DNA of 64,000 nt from Thermaceae bacterium (GTDB taxonomy: Bacteria > Deinococcota > Deinococci > Deinococcales > Marinithermaceae): the NCBI GenBank assembly GCA_027067955.1, contig JAMOUW010000045.1, forward strand, positions 1 to 64,000. The letters are read 5' to 3'. Below the pieces are notes generated by a model. The model saw nothing but the letters and a program-made list of their open reading frames with translations, was not told where the DNA came from and did not search any database. A program made the position numbers and the translations under genes. Below, piece after piece: positions 37,185-46,067 of this stretch. Each line of letters begins with the position of its first letter. The first letter of the stretch is position 1.

Positions 37185-38528
37185 TCACACCCCCGCGCGT
37201 GCGGCGGCCGCCTCGACGAAGCGCCGCGCCAGCTCGGGCGCCGCCGGAAAGTAGAGATGCACGTAACTGGCGTGCACCCGGCCGTCTGAGTAGCCCTCGC
37301 GCTCGGTCCCGTCCACCCGTCGCCAGGCCGCGGGCTCCACCGCGGGGCGGGTGGAGTAGTGGAAGGCGTGCCCCCTGGCGCGCCAGCCCCGCCGGGCCAC
37401 CGGGCCGTCGCCCAGCGCCTCAACGTGGCGGTAGCCCAGGGTGGGGCGGCTTTGCATGCGCGCCGTGCCGGGCACCAGGCCGACCATCGGAAAACGCCCT
37501 TCGGGGGTCTCGAGGGTCTCGGAGAGGTACATCAGGCCGCCGCACTCGGCGTAGACCGGTCCCGGGAAGCGGCGCAGCGCCTCCAGCGCCCCCCGGTTGG
37601 CGGCCAGCTCGCGCGCGTAGAGCTCGGGGTAGCCCCCGCCGATCCAGACCGCGCCCGCGTCCTCCGGCGGCCCCTCGTCCGCGAGCGGGCTGAAGGGTAC
37701 GAGCTCCGCTCCCAGCTGCTCAAGCAGCTCGAGCGCCTCGGGGTAGTAAAAGCTGAACGCAGCGTCCCGGGCGAAGGCGATTCGCCCCCGCGCCGGCAGA
37801 CGCTCTAGCGGAAGCCGGTGAGCGGGCAGCCTTAGCGGCGGCGCGGAGACGGCGGCCCGCCATATCCCCTCCACGTCCAGCGTCCTGGCAGCGCGCGCCA
37901 GGGCTGCGGCGTCCCACCCCATCTCCCCTGCCAGCACCAGGCCCAGGTGCCGCTCGGGCAGCGCGAGCGCGGGGTCGCGCGGCAGGTAGCCCAGCAGCGG
38001 CACCCCCACGGACTCGAGCGCCTCGGCCAGGACCTCGGCATGCCGCTCTGATCCCACCCGGTTGGCCACAACCCCCGCCAGCCGCAGACGCGGATCGTGG
38101 TCGCGAAACCCCCGCACCAGCGCGGCAATGGACCCGGCCATGGCCCGTGCGTCCACCACCAGCAATACCGGTGCGTCCAGCCAGCGCGCCACCTGGGCGG
38201 TGGAACCCTTCCGGCCGAGGGCGTCACGACCATCGAACAAACCCATCACGCCCTCGACGAGCGCCCCGGCGGCGCCTTCAAGACCGCGCCGGAAGACTTC
38301 CAGCAACTCGGGACGGTCGAGGAAAAAGCCGTCCAGATTACGCGGCATCCTCCCCGCCGCCCGCGCCAGATGGGTAGGGTCGATATAGTCAGGTCCGCTC
38401 TTGTAAGGTTGCACGACCCGCCCCGCGGCATTCCAGGAGGCCAGCAACACGGCGGCAACCGTGGTCTTTCCCGAGCCTGAAGCGGGCGCGGCGACCACCA
38501 GGCGCGGAACGTCAAATGTAGGAGGCAT
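37185..38528 (-). CDS. cobB: Cobyrinic acid a,c-diamide synthase CobB/CbiA
   Basis: The 447-aa ATP-dependent amidotransferase has VVAAPASGSGKTTVAA at the start, YKSGPDYIDP, VEGVMGLFDG, the GATase nucleophile in YAECGGLMYL and a C-terminal His in ASYVHLYF. It amidates the a and c side chains of cobyrinate (or its hydrogenobyrinate analogue). The ATG at 38528 overlaps the 3' end of the alpha/beta-hydrolase gene by 17 bases, so the two are co-transcribed. Confidence 0.94.
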   Translation of the reverse strand: MPPTFDVPRLVVAAPASGSGKTTVAAVLLASWNAAGRVVQPYKSGPDYIDPTHLARAAGRMPRNLDGFFLDRPELLEVFRRGLEGAAGALVEGVMGLFDGRDALGRKGSTAQVARWLDAPVLLVVDARAMAGSIAALVRGFRDHDPRLRLAGVVANRVGSERHAEVLAEALESVGVPLLGYLPRDPALALPERHLGLVLAGEMGWDAAALARAARTLDVEGIWRAAVSAPPLRLPAHRLPLERLPARGRIAFARDAAFSFYYPEALELLEQLGAELVPFSPLADEGPPEDAGAVWIGGGYPELYARELAANRGALEALRRFPGPVYAECGGLMYLSETLETPEGRFPMVGLVPGTARMQSRPTLGYRHVEALGDGPVARRGWRARGHAFHYSTRPAVEPAAWRRVDGTEREGYSDGRVHASYVHLYFPAAPELARRFVEAAAARAGV

Positions 38529-39360
38529 TGAGGAAAGATGTAAGGGCGCGGTTGTACTCATCCGGCTGGGAAAGATAAGGGAAGTGCCCGCCCCTCTTGA
38601 AGGTATACACCCAGGCGCGCGGATACAGGCGCTTAAGGTCGCTGCGAACGTTGCGCGACAGCAGTGGCTCGTCCAGAGACTCTATGATTGCGTGCGGCAT
38701 CTCCGGCGAGGCCAGGTCAAAATCTCCAAAGACGCAGGCAATGCGCGCCAGCAGCTGGGAACGCGTCATGCCGCCTTCGTACTGCTCCAGCAGGTAAGAA
38801 CGCAGCAGCCTTTCCCCGGGCTCAAACGCCGAATGCCTCTTCCGCAGCGAGCGTTTCATGATGGCGAAAACCGTGGGCTCCGGTAGCAAACGGGCGATCT
38901 GCAGCATCCAGCGGCCGCGCTGAACATCCGGGTGGCCCGGTGGGAAGGTATTGCTGAACACGGCCCTTTCCACGCGCTCGGGATGGTGTGTCGCCATATG
39001 TTGCGCCACCAAACCGCCCAGGGAACTGCCCACCACCTGAGCCCGGCCGATCTGCAAACGGTCCATGAGTCGCCAGACACCCGTAACCAGCTGTTCCAAG
39101 GGCTGCAAGGGCGGGTACGTGGGCGCGAGCACCCGGTAACTGGGAGCAAAGCTGAGCAGCTGCTGGAACCAGATATCGCCGCTGCCCGCCAGACCGTGCA
39201 GGAAAAGGATGGTCTGCGGCCCCCTGCCCAGATCCCAGTAATCCCACTCCACGCCGTCGAGAACGGTAGTGTACGGCCGGTACGTGCGCCTGAAGCGCTC
39301 CAGCAGACGGAAGGGCTCCTCCTTCGAAGCCCGGAACCGGTAAGAAGCGCTATCTGGCAT
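38512..39360 (-). CDS. Alpha/beta hydrolase heading the cobB operon
   Basis: The 282-aa protein has the alpha/beta-hydrolase fold: LFLHGLAGSG (oxyanion loop), VGSSLGGLVAQ (nucleophile elbow) and a C-terminal KRGGHFPYL His. There is no signal peptide. It is the first gene after a leaderless-type start (TAGACT six bases before ATG) and overlaps cobB, so the cob operon seems to start here. No link between such a hydrolase and cobalamin is known to me; it may be an esterase for a pathway intermediate or simply share the promoter. Confidence 0.8.
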   Translation of the reverse strand: MPDSASYRFRASKEEPFRLLERFRRTYRPYTTVLDGVEWDYWDLGRGPQTILFLHGLAGSGDIWFQQLLSFAPSYRVLAPTYPPLQPLEQLVTGVWRLMDRLQIGRAQVVGSSLGGLVAQHMATHHPERVERAVFSNTFPPGHPDVQRGRWMLQIARLLPEPTVFAIMKRSLRKRHSAFEPGERLLRSYLLEQYEGGMTRSQLLARIACVFGDFDLASPEMPHAIIESLDEPLLSRNVRSDLKRLYPRAWVYTFKRGGHFPYLSQPDEYNRALTSFLNASYI

Positions 39361-39428
39361 AGCGGTAGTCTAAGGATTACGGTATACATATTCAAGCAAA
39401 CCGGATCACCATATACACCAAATCCAAA

Positions 39429-39965
39429 TTAATGTTCCATGCCCTTTTGCGCCGGTACACCGGCGTCGTAGGCATGCTTGAGCTGGCGCATCTCGGTAAC
39501 GGTGTCGGCGAACTCGATCAGCCGGGGCGGGGCTCCCCGCCCCGTAAGCACCACGTGCACCGTATGCGGGCGGGCGCGCAACGTTTGCAACACCTCTTCC
39601 ACACCGAACCAGCCGAATTTGAGCGGGTAGGTAATTTCGTCTAGCACTACCAGATCCCACTCGCCGGTGGCAATGGCGGTGGCGGCGCGCTCCCAGCCTT
39701 CACGGGCGAGCGCAGCCGATCTCTCCAGATCCCGCGCCCGCCAGCTGAAACCGTCCCCCAAGCCCTCGATGGAAACTCCCAGTTTCGCGAGTGCGCGGTG
39801 CTCGCCAAAGGCAGCCCGCTCGTGTTTCATGAACTGGAATATCCGGGGCCGGAAGCCGCGCCCCAGCGAGCGCAGCACCAGACCCAAGGCCGCGGTCGTT
39901 TTGCCTTTGCCGTCGCCGGTGTAGACGAGCACCAGCCCGCGCCTCCTCCCCTCACTCTCCGCCAT
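39429..39965 (-). CDS. cobO: Cob(I)alamin adenosyltransferase CobO/BtuR
   Basis: The 178-aa cytoplasmic enzyme transfers the adenosyl group of ATP to the cobalt of corrinoids. [16 protein letters not shown] is the CobA/CobO P-loop, and [14 protein letters not shown] and [20 protein letters not shown] are family signatures. The ATG at 39965 overlaps the gene before it by 14 bases. It is the last gene of the riboswitch-led operon. Confidence 0.95.
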   Translation of the reverse strand: MAESEGRRRGLVLVYTGDGKGKTTAALGLVLRSLGRGFRPRIFQFMKHERAAFGEHRALAKLGVSIEGLGDGFSWRARDLERSAALAREGWERAATAIATGEWDLVVLDEITYPLKFGWFGVEEVLQTLRARPHTVHVVLTGRGAPPRLIEFADTVTEMRQLKHAYDAGVPAQKGMEH

Positions 39966-40308
39966 CGGTCGCCCCTTCCACCCAGACGTAATAAGGCGTT
40001 TCCACCCAGGGCGGCGGACCGCCGGGATAGATCGCCACCCCGCCCACGCGTACGGTGCGCCCCTCGACTTCAAAGTCCAGGGTGTCGTCCGTCGTGGTGT
40101 AGACGACCGTCTCCCCCGGCGGCAAGCCGTGGCGCAACAGCAGCGGTCCGTGGCGGTTGGTGCCCGCGCGGGTGCAGGCACGCACCTGCTCTGCACGAAC
40201 CACCGCCACGTAGCGCGCCAGACGCGGCCCGCTCTCGGTCACCAGCCGCCGCACCTCGCCGAGATCAACCACCAGCAAATTTCCGGTGGCCTTCAAACTC
40301 CCCTTCAT
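39952..40308 (-). CDS. Uncharacterised 118-aa protein in the btu operon
   Basis: A small soluble protein with no recognised domain. Its middle has [24 protein letters not shown] and its C-terminus is rich in Pro, Trp and Tyr ([14 protein letters not shown]). It has one Cys. The start overlaps the btuD stop by four bases and the stop overlaps cobO by 14 bases, so it is tightly embedded between transport and adenosylation genes and very likely shares their function. Codon use looks like its neighbours'. Confidence 0.7.
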   Translation of the reverse strand: MKGSLKATGNLLVVDLGEVRRLVTESGPRLARYVAVVRAEQVRACTRAGTNRHGPLLLRHGLPPGETVVYTTTDDTLDFEVEGRTVRVGGVAIYPGGPPPWVETPYYVWVEGATDGGE

Positions 40309-41081
40309 CGCTCCACCTCCGACCAGCGGGGCAGCACCGCCACGCGCGCGCCACCATGCAGCACGCTCACGTCCCCGGAGTAAACCTCGCGGAAAGCCGG
40401 ACCGGTCACCACCCGCTCCGGCGTCCCCGCGTCCGCCACTTCACCTTTCATCAACAGCAGCGCCCGGCCCGCGGCCAGCGCGTGGTTAGGGTCATGAAAC
40501 ACGCTTATGATTCCTATCCCCTTACCAGCGAGTCTGCCCAAAAGCCTCAGCAAAGCCGCTTGGTGATGCAAATCCAGGTGATTGGTCGGTTCGTCAAGAA
40601 TCAGATAGCGGGGCCGCTGCGCCAGCGCCCGGGCAAGCATCACTCGCTGCCGCTCGCCGCCCGAAAGCTCCCCCAACTCCCGGTTCGCGAGTTCTTTGGT
40701 TTCGGTGACGCGCATGGCCCAGGACACAGCGGCTTCGTCCTCGGGCCCCTCGCGGCTCCACAAACCCAGGTGCGGCAGCCGCCCCAGCCGCACGATCTCC
40801 AAAACCGACAGTCCCGCGGGATAGGGGCTGTTCTGAGGCAGGTAGGCGAGCCGCCTCCCCCTCTCCGCGGCGCTCCAGGCTCGCAGATCGCGACCCTCGA
40901 GAAGCACCGAGCCCCCCTGCGGCCGCCGCAACCCCAGCATCAAATCCAAGAGTGTCGTCTTTCCCGAACCGTTGGGACCCAAAACCGCAAGCCACAACCC
41001 CGGGGCGACGGTAAGGCTCACCCCGTTCAGCACCGGAGCACCCCCGGGATAGGCAAAGCGCAGGTCACGAACTTCAAGCAC
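40305..41081 (-). CDS. btuD: Corrinoid ABC transporter ATPase BtuD
   Basis: The 258-aa ATPase has Walker A GPNGSGKTT, Q-loop LPQNS, signature LSGGERQR, Walker B LILDEPTNHLD and the H-loop His in VFHDPNH. It drives BtuC-type importers. The GTG start overlaps the permease stop by eight bases. The riboswitch upstream indicates that cobalamin or cobinamide rather than siderophore is carried. Confidence 0.93.
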   Translation of the reverse strand: MLEVRDLRFAYPGGAPVLNGVSLTVAPGLWLAVLGPNGSGKTTLLDLMLGLRRPQGGSVLLEGRDLRAWSAAERGRRLAYLPQNSPYPAGLSVLEIVRLGRLPHLGLWSREGPEDEAAVSWAMRVTETKELANRELGELSGGERQRVMLARALAQRPRYLILDEPTNHLDLHHQAALLRLLGRLAGKGIGIISVFHDPNHALAAGRALLLMKGEVADAGTPERVVTGPAFREVYSGDVSVLHGGARVAVLPRWSEVER

Positions 41082-42078
41082 GCTGCCTCCTGAGCAGGTA
41101 CAGAAAGAAGGGCCCGCCGAGGAGCGTGGTCACCACACCGGCGGGTAGCTCCGCCGGGCGTACCAGCACCCGCGCCAGCAAATCGGCGAGAACCATCAGC
41201 AGCGCACCACCCAGCGCGCTGGCGGGAATTAGCCAGCGGTAATCCTCACCCATTATCCGGCGCATGGTGTGCGGAACGATTAACCCGACGAAACCGATTA
41301 TGCCCACGCTGGCAACCGCGGCCGCGGTTGCCAGCGTGGCCCCCAGGATCATCAGCGCTTTGATCCAGCCGATAGGCAACCCCAGGGTGCGGGCCACCTC
41401 GTCCCCGAGCTGCAAGGCATTAAGGGCGCGGCCAAAGAACATCAGTGGCATCATGGAAGCGAGCAGGTAAACAGAAAGACGGCGCACATCGGCCCAGCCG
41501 CTGAAAGCCAGGTTGCCGAGGGTATAGCTGAAGACGGCCCGCACCCGATCGGCATCTAGCATCATCAGGTAGGTGGTTAGTCCAATTAGCACGCTTCCCA
41601 CCACTACTCCCGCCAGAATCAGGTTGTAGCGGCGCGACACCCCTCCGGCCAGGACAACGGCCAGCGCCACCGCCCCCACCGCGCCCGCGAAGGCGAAAAG
41701 GGGAACCGTGTCGGGCCAGTGATCGGCGACGCTGTGAGCGTAAGCCCCCGAGAGCGATCCGGATAGCGAGAGCGCCAGCGTAGCCCCGAACGCCGCCCCC
41801 GAAGCCGCGCCCATCAGATAGGGATCGGCGAGCGGGTTACGGAAAAGCCCCTGGTAGACCGCCCCCGAAACCCCCAGCGCCGCGCCCACCAGGGCGGCCA
41901 TCATCACCCGCGGCAGCCTGATCTGCCAGACGATGGGGTCGTACGCGCGCCCGGCAAACCCGTCCCAAAGAGCCCCCAGCACCCGCCCGGCATCGAGCGG
42001 CACCGCCCCCGCCATTACCGCCAGAACCATGGCGGCGACAAGGAAGAATAGCAACGCCAGCCCGGCGAGTGCTCGCAC
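41074..42078 (-). CDS. btuC: Corrinoid ABC transporter permease BtuC
   Basis: The 334-aa FecCD/BtuC permease has about ten hydrophobic segments. RLPRVMMAALVGAALG, GAVYQGLFRNPLADP and GFVGLIVPHTMRR are the family's conserved segments. GTG 42078 begins six bases after the btuF stop. It forms a homodimeric channel with BtuD. Confidence 0.94.
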   Translation of the reverse strand: MRALAGLALLFFLVAAMVLAVMAGAVPLDAGRVLGALWDGFAGRAYDPIVWQIRLPRVMMAALVGAALGVSGAVYQGLFRNPLADPYLMGAASGAAFGATLALSLSGSLSGAYAHSVADHWPDTVPLFAFAGAVGAVALAVVLAGGVSRRYNLILAGVVVGSVLIGLTTYLMMLDADRVRAVFSYTLGNLAFSGWADVRRLSVYLLASMMPLMFFGRALNALQLGDEVARTLGLPIGWIKALMILGATLATAAAVASVGIIGFVGLIVPHTMRRIMGEDYRWLIPASALGGALLMVLADLLARVLVRPAELPAGVVTTLLGGPFFLYLLRRQRA

Positions 42079-42084
42079 GGTCCT

Positions 42085-42963
42085 CTAGAACTCCAATTCC
42101 GGATGCAGGCAGCGGATCAGTACGGCCAACCCTTTGGCTACACGAGGCCCCGGGCGGTGCAGCACGTCGGTCTGCTCCTTGGTGAGTTCACATACGCGGC
42201 CGCTCTTGATCGCCCGCAGCTCCGCCCACCCCGGTCGCCCCGCAATCTTCGCCGCGGTAACGCCGTGCGGGGCGTCACCCAGGACGATCACTTCCGGGTC
42301 CTTCTCCACGACCAGTTCCGGGCTTATCTTGGGAAACAGACCCAGCTCGGCCGGAACGATGTTGACGCCGCGGGCGCGCGCTATCATTTCACCGATGAAC
42401 GAACCGGGCCCGGCGGTGTAAGGAGTGGCGTCAATTTCGTAGTAAACCGTAGGCCGCGCTGCAGCCCTGGCGGCCAGGGTTTCGAGCGCATACACCTCCT
42501 GGTTTACGCGGGCGATGAGCGTCTCCGCCGCAGCCTCACGATTCACCAGCTCACCCAGGTTGCGCGCCGTGCGAAAGATATCGCCGTAGGTCTGGGCATT
42601 GACAGCGTAGGTGGTGATACCCAGCTTAGCCAGCGCCTCCGTGAGCTTGCCGTATTTGCTGGTAATCACCAGATCGGGCTCGAAGCTGGCGATCAGCTCG
42701 ACATTCGGGTTGTAGAGACCGCCCGCTTTGGGCTTTTCCGCCGCCGCTGCGGGCCAGTTGGAGTAATCGTCGGTGGCCACGATACTGTCGCAGGCTCCGA
42801 TACTGCAGAGCATCTCGGTGGCCGAAGGCAGCATCACTACTATTCTCCGCGGTTCGGAAGCGATGGTGACGCTGCGCCCCAGGTCGTCTTTCACGGTAAG
42901 CGGGTACGAAGTGGCCAGGGCCAGGCTGAAGAAAAGAGCAAGCAAGAAGACAAATTTTTTCAT
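42085..42963 (-). CDS. btuF: Corrinoid-binding protein BtuF
   Basis: The 292-aa exported protein begins with a signal peptide (MKKFVFLLALFFSLALA). DDLGRSVTI, RIVVMLPSATEMLCSIGA and FEPDLVI are typical of BtuF/FhuD-type cluster A binding proteins. GGAGG lies about eight bases before the ATG. It is the first gene under the cobalamin riboswitch, which supports a corrinoid ligand. Confidence 0.93.
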   Translation of the reverse strand: MKKFVFLLALFFSLALATSYPLTVKDDLGRSVTIASEPRRIVVMLPSATEMLCSIGACDSIVATDDYSNWPAAAAEKPKAGGLYNPNVELIASFEPDLVITSKYGKLTEALAKLGITTYAVNAQTYGDIFRTARNLGELVNREAAAETLIARVNQEVYALETLAARAAARPTVYYEIDATPYTAGPGSFIGEMIARARGVNIVPAELGLFPKISPELVVEKDPEVIVLGDAPHGVTAAKIAGRPGWAELRAIKSGRVCELTKEQTDVLHRPGPRVAKGLAVLIRCLHPELEF

Positions 42964-43005
42964 ACAACCACCTCCATTGCTCGGCCTCCGCTCGGGAGGT
43001 GGGGG

Positions 43006-43032
43006 AAAGAAAACGCCCTGCGCGCGGCAGGG
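43006..43032 (-). terminator. Riboswitch-controlled terminator
   Basis: CCCTGC and GCAGGG (43016-43021 and 43027-43032), followed on the minus strand by CGTTTTCTTT. It lies between the aptamer and btuF and is the likely expression platform. Confidence 0.75.
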
Positions 43033-43100
43033 TTAAGGTCACGTACGTCGCCCCCTTACCGCCCCCTTCCGCGAGAGGTGCCCCGTGGGGTGCGGGGCTT

Positions 43101-43217
43101 CCCTGGCAGGTGTTCGGGCTCGTGCTCGCTAAGGAGCCATTACCGTTGCGGGACAGCGCCGGGCTCTCACCGGACTTCCCCACTTTAAGCCTGAGCTACG
43201 CGCGCCAGGCACCAGGG
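43101..43217 (-). ncRNA. Cobalamin riboswitch aptamer
   Basis: On the minus strand the region holds the hallmark AAGTCCGGTGAGAGCC, then CTGTCCCGCAACGGTAA, and a B12-box relative (AGCCCGAACACCTGCC at 43105-43120). CCCTGG at the 5' end and CCAGGG at the 3' end form P1. With the terminator at 43006-43032 it should switch off btuFCD-orf118-cobO when adenosylcobalamin is bound. Confidence 0.93.
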
Positions 43218-43265
43218 ACCTCGAGGCCGAGTTGTGGCCCCTAGCGGGGCCTGACTTCAGGCTAC

Positions 43266-43298
43266 CACGAAAACGGCCCCGGTATTCCCGGGGCCGTT
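43266..43298 (-). terminator. Terminator of the collagen-like gene
   Basis: AACGGCCCCGG pairs with its complement across a short loop and is followed on the minus strand by TTTTCGTGG. It lies just after the stop codon at 43314. Confidence 0.8.
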
Positions 43299-43313
43299 CC
43301 TTTCGCGGTCGCT

Positions 43314-45353
43314 CTACTTCTTGCTTCCGGCCAGGTTAGGCTTCACGCAGATGGCCCAGACTGTAAGCGTCCAGTCCTCCGCGGGGCCGCCGACCAGACG
43401 ACCCGCCTGCGCCATCCAGCCCACGTTCGAAACGGGGTAGCTGGCTTGCAGGGTGATGGTCGGGTCGTAGACGCCGCTCACCGTTCGCACGCTAGCGCCG
43501 CCGCCCACCACCTGGAAGCCGGCGGGGCAGGTCACCTGCGCCACTTTGGGCTGGTTGCAGGGGCAGGCAGCCGGCGTGGCCGCGGTGGTCGCGCTGACGA
43601 TGCGGAACTCGCTGATTCCCGGAGGACCCATGGGGCCGCGCGGGCCCTGGGGCCCTACAGGTCCGGTGGGACCCACTGGACCCTGGGGACCCTGGGGACC
43701 GGCGGGACCCTTGGGGCCGGTGGGGCCAGGAGGTCCCTGCGGACCGGCGGGACCGGCAGGACCGCGGGGGCCCTGGGGACCGGTGGCTCCCTTGGGACCC
43801 TTGGGACCTACGGGGCCCTGCGGACCGGTGGGGCCCACGGGCCCTACGGGACCGACCGGCCCGATCGGACCCTGGGGACCGCGAGGGCCGATGCAGTCGA
43901 GGGCATTTACCTTTCCATCGCCGTTGATGTCTTCTTTTTTGAGGTCACCAACGCCGTTACCGTTGAGGTCCCAGCAGTTGATGCCTGCAGGACCCTGGGG
44001 ACCCGTGGGGCCGGCAGGACCGCGGGGGCCCTGGGGGCCGGTAGCTCCCTGGGGGCCCTGGGGGCCGCGGGGGCCCTGGGGGCCGGTGGGGCCCTGGGGG
44101 CCGCGGGGGCCCTGGGGGCCCACAGGGCCGACGGGACCGCGGGGACCGGTGGGGCCGATGCAGTCGAGGGCGTTTACCTTGCCGTCACCGTTGAGGTCTT
44201 CACTACCCAGATCGGGCTTGCCGTTGCCATTGATATCCCAGCAACTCAGGCCGGCGGGGCCCATGGGACCCTGCGGACCTACGGGACCCTGGGGGCCGGT
44301 GGGGCCCTTGGGGCCTTGCGGACCTACGGGACCCTGAGGGCCGGTGGGGCCGGTGGGACCCTGCGGACCTATAGGACCGCGGGGACCTACGGGGCCCTTG
44401 GGGCCTTGCGGACCTACGGGACCCTGAGGGCCGCGGGGACCGGTGGGGCCCTTGGGACCCTGAGGGCCTACCGGGCCCTGGGGACCAGCGGGACCCTGGG
44501 GACCAACGGGACCGGCGGGACCTTGGGGACCCTTGGGCCCGGCCGGGCCGGCCGGGCCGGCCGGCCCTGGAGGTCCCTTAGGGCCCTGGGGACCGGTGGG
44601 TCCGGTGGGTCCGGCAGGACCGCGGGGACCCGGAGGACCGATCGGGCCCGGAGGTCCCGGAGGTCCCGGAGGTCCCGGCGGTCCCTGCACTACCAGCACT
44701 TTCTGGGCCGCAGCCTTGGTTTCGATGGGAGTGGCGAAGATCGCCATATTTTGGGTACCGCTCTTGAGCAGATCCTTGAACTTGACGCCGTACGGCACCA
44801 GGATCGAGAGTTGCTGCTGGGTCTTATTGACGATCGTCAACGTGCCCTTACCGTGGTAATCGGGGTTGGAGATGTCACGGAAGTCGGAAATCACGGCGCG
44901 CACCAGCCCGCGTTTCACGGCATCGGACAGCTCTATCCCACCGCCGCCCAGCTGGTGGCTGGCGTTGCTCTTGGCGTAACCCACCAGCTCGTGGGTGATC
45001 GGCAGCTTCCTGGCGTCGTACTTGAGGCCGTCGGTAAAGTACCAGACGGCACGCTGTACCTGATAGGGGTGGCTGCGATTGTAGCCACGAGCCGCCGCAT
45101 AGCGTTCGACCGCACGCACCTCGGCGGGGGCCAGTCCAACGGGAGCTAGCTTCTTGCTGGGGAAGGGTTTGCCGTAGTCCAAGCAAAACCCCTCCACCGG
45201 CACTTCCACCGACCCCGCCGGGGGCAGATTTATCGTTACCCCCGACTCGGCCTGCGCCAGCACCGAGGGCGCCGCGAACACGGCGACGGCGGCCATGGCG
45301 AGCAGCACCTTGAAGATACCGCTCGTAAGGCCAGAAAGGGACTTCCTCTTCAC
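43314..45353 (-). CDS. Secreted collagen-like protein with two calcium-loop inserts
   Basis: The 679-aa product has a signal peptide (about 1-34, ending LAQ), a unique N-terminal domain (about 35-220), then collagen-like Gly-Pro-X triplets from residue 224 to about 580. The collagen region has about 48, 19 and 30 triplets, split by two 29-residue inserts of form CWD[IL]NGNG...ED[LI][12 protein letters not shown]. Each insert contains two DxNxNG/DxNxDG loops like dockerin or thrombospondin-3 calcium sites and a Cys pair. A C-terminal domain ([18 protein letters not shown]) resembles the trimer-capping ends of other bacterial collagen-like proteins. GTG 45353 follows AGGAGG by seven bases. Probably a trimeric surface fibre; role unknown. 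Confidence 0.85.
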   Translation of the reverse strand: MKRKSLSGLTSGIFKVLLAMAAVAVFAAPSVLAQAESGVTINLPPAGSVEVPVEGFCLDYGKPFPSKKLAPVGLAPAEVRAVERYAAARGYNRSHPYQVQRAVWYFTDGLKYDARKLPITHELVGYAKSNASHQLGGGGIELSDAVKRGLVRAVISDFRDISNPDYHGKGTLTIVNKTQQQLSILVPYGVKFKDLLKSGTQNMAIFATPIETKAAAQKVLVVQGPPGPPGPPGPPGPIGPPGPRGPAGPTGPTGPQGPKGPPGPAGPAGPAGPKGPQGPAGPVGPQGPAGPQGPVGPQGPKGPTGPRGPQGPVGPQGPKGPVGPRGPIGPQGPTGPTGPQGPVGPQGPKGPTGPQGPVGPQGPMGPAGLSCWDINGNGKPDLGSEDLNGDGKVNALDCIGPTGPRGPVGPVGPQGPRGPQGPTGPQGPRGPQGPQGATGPQGPRGPAGPTGPQGPAGINCWDLNGNGVGDLKKEDINGDGKVNALDCIGPRGPQGPIGPVGPVGPVGPTGPQGPVGPKGPKGATGPQGPRGPAGPAGPQGPPGPTGPKGPAGPQGPQGPVGPTGPVGPQGPRGPMGPPGISEFRIVSATTAATPAACPCNQPKVAQVTCPAGFQVVGGGASVRTVSGVYDPTITLQASYPVSNVGWMAQAGRLVGGPAEDWTLTVWAICVKPNLAGSKK
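43617..44684. repeat. Low-complexity DNA coding the Gly-Pro-X region
   Basis: Nine-base repeats such as GGACCCYRN dominate both strands and create long spurious frames on the plus strand. The two calcium-loop inserts interrupt the repeat at about 43898-43984 and 44162-44248. Such DNA is prone to copy-number change. Confidence 0.85.
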
Positions 45354-45527
45354 GTGAATACCTCCTCTTTTTCTCTCCAAAAGGAGAGCGGGCGTTAACC
45401 GGGTTGCGGAAAAGCATTCGCAAGCGCGCAACCTTTCGGCCCACGTCTATATTAGGCATAGACACTGGCATTTTGCGTAAAAATCGTATAAAGGTAGCGC
45501 GGGAATAGCTGGCGGTAGAATAACACC

Positions 45528-46067
45528 GTGAACCCGGTATCGCTCGCCCTCTGGACTGCGGCAGTGTTGCTGGTCGGCTGGCTGGCCTGGACCTACAACC
45601 GTCTGGTGGCGGCCCGGAACGCTGTCAAGGAGGGGTGGGCGGGTATCGAGGTGCAGCTCAAACGCCGTCACGACCTGGTGCCCATGCTGGTGGATGCGGT
45701 GGGCGCCTACGCGCGCCACGAGCGGGGGCTGCTCGAGCGGGTGGCGCAGCTGCGGACGCGCGCAGTAGCTGATCCCGAAGAGGAGGCCCGGCTCAGTCAC
45801 GAGCTCGAGCGCCTGCTAGCCGTCGCCGAGGCCTACCCCGAACTGAAGGCGAGCGCCAACTTCCTCAACCTGCAAAAACAACTGGTTGAGGTAGAAGAAG
45901 ACCTGCAGCTAGCGCGGCGCTACTACAACGGAGCGGTGCGGGTCTACAACACCCTGTTGCAGTCATTCCCCACCCTGCTGGTAGCCCGGCGCTTCGGCTT
46001 TACGCCCGCGCGTTTTTTCGAGCTCCCCCTGGCCACGGAGGCCCGGCCGCCGGAGGTGAAATGGTGA
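45528..46067 (+). CDS. lemA: LemA family protein
   Basis: The 179-aa protein has an N-terminal membrane segment (about 5-24) and a helical LemA domain (TYNRLVAARNAVKEGWAGIEVQLKRRHDLVPMLV, FLNLQKQLVEVEEDLQLARRYYN). The domain faces either side of the membrane depending on insertion; function is unsettled. GTG 45528 is six bases after TAGAAT. It overlaps the DUF2207 gene by seven bases, a pairing that recurs in many bacteria. Confidence 0.92.
   Translation: MNPVSLALWTAAVLLVGWLAWTYNRLVAARNAVKEGWAGIEVQLKRRHDLVPMLVDAVGAYARHERGLLERVAQLRTRAVADPEEEARLSHELERLLAVAEAYPELKASANFLNLQKQLVEVEEDLQLARRYYNGAVRVYNTLLQSFPTLLVARRFGFTPARFFELPLATEARPPEVKW

Noticed and set aside
43446-45149. Long plus-strand open frames opposite the collagen-like gene (567 and 263 aa)
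   Set aside because: They are antisense images of Gly-Pro repeats (GTxGA and GPxGP patterns), with no ribosome site or domain.
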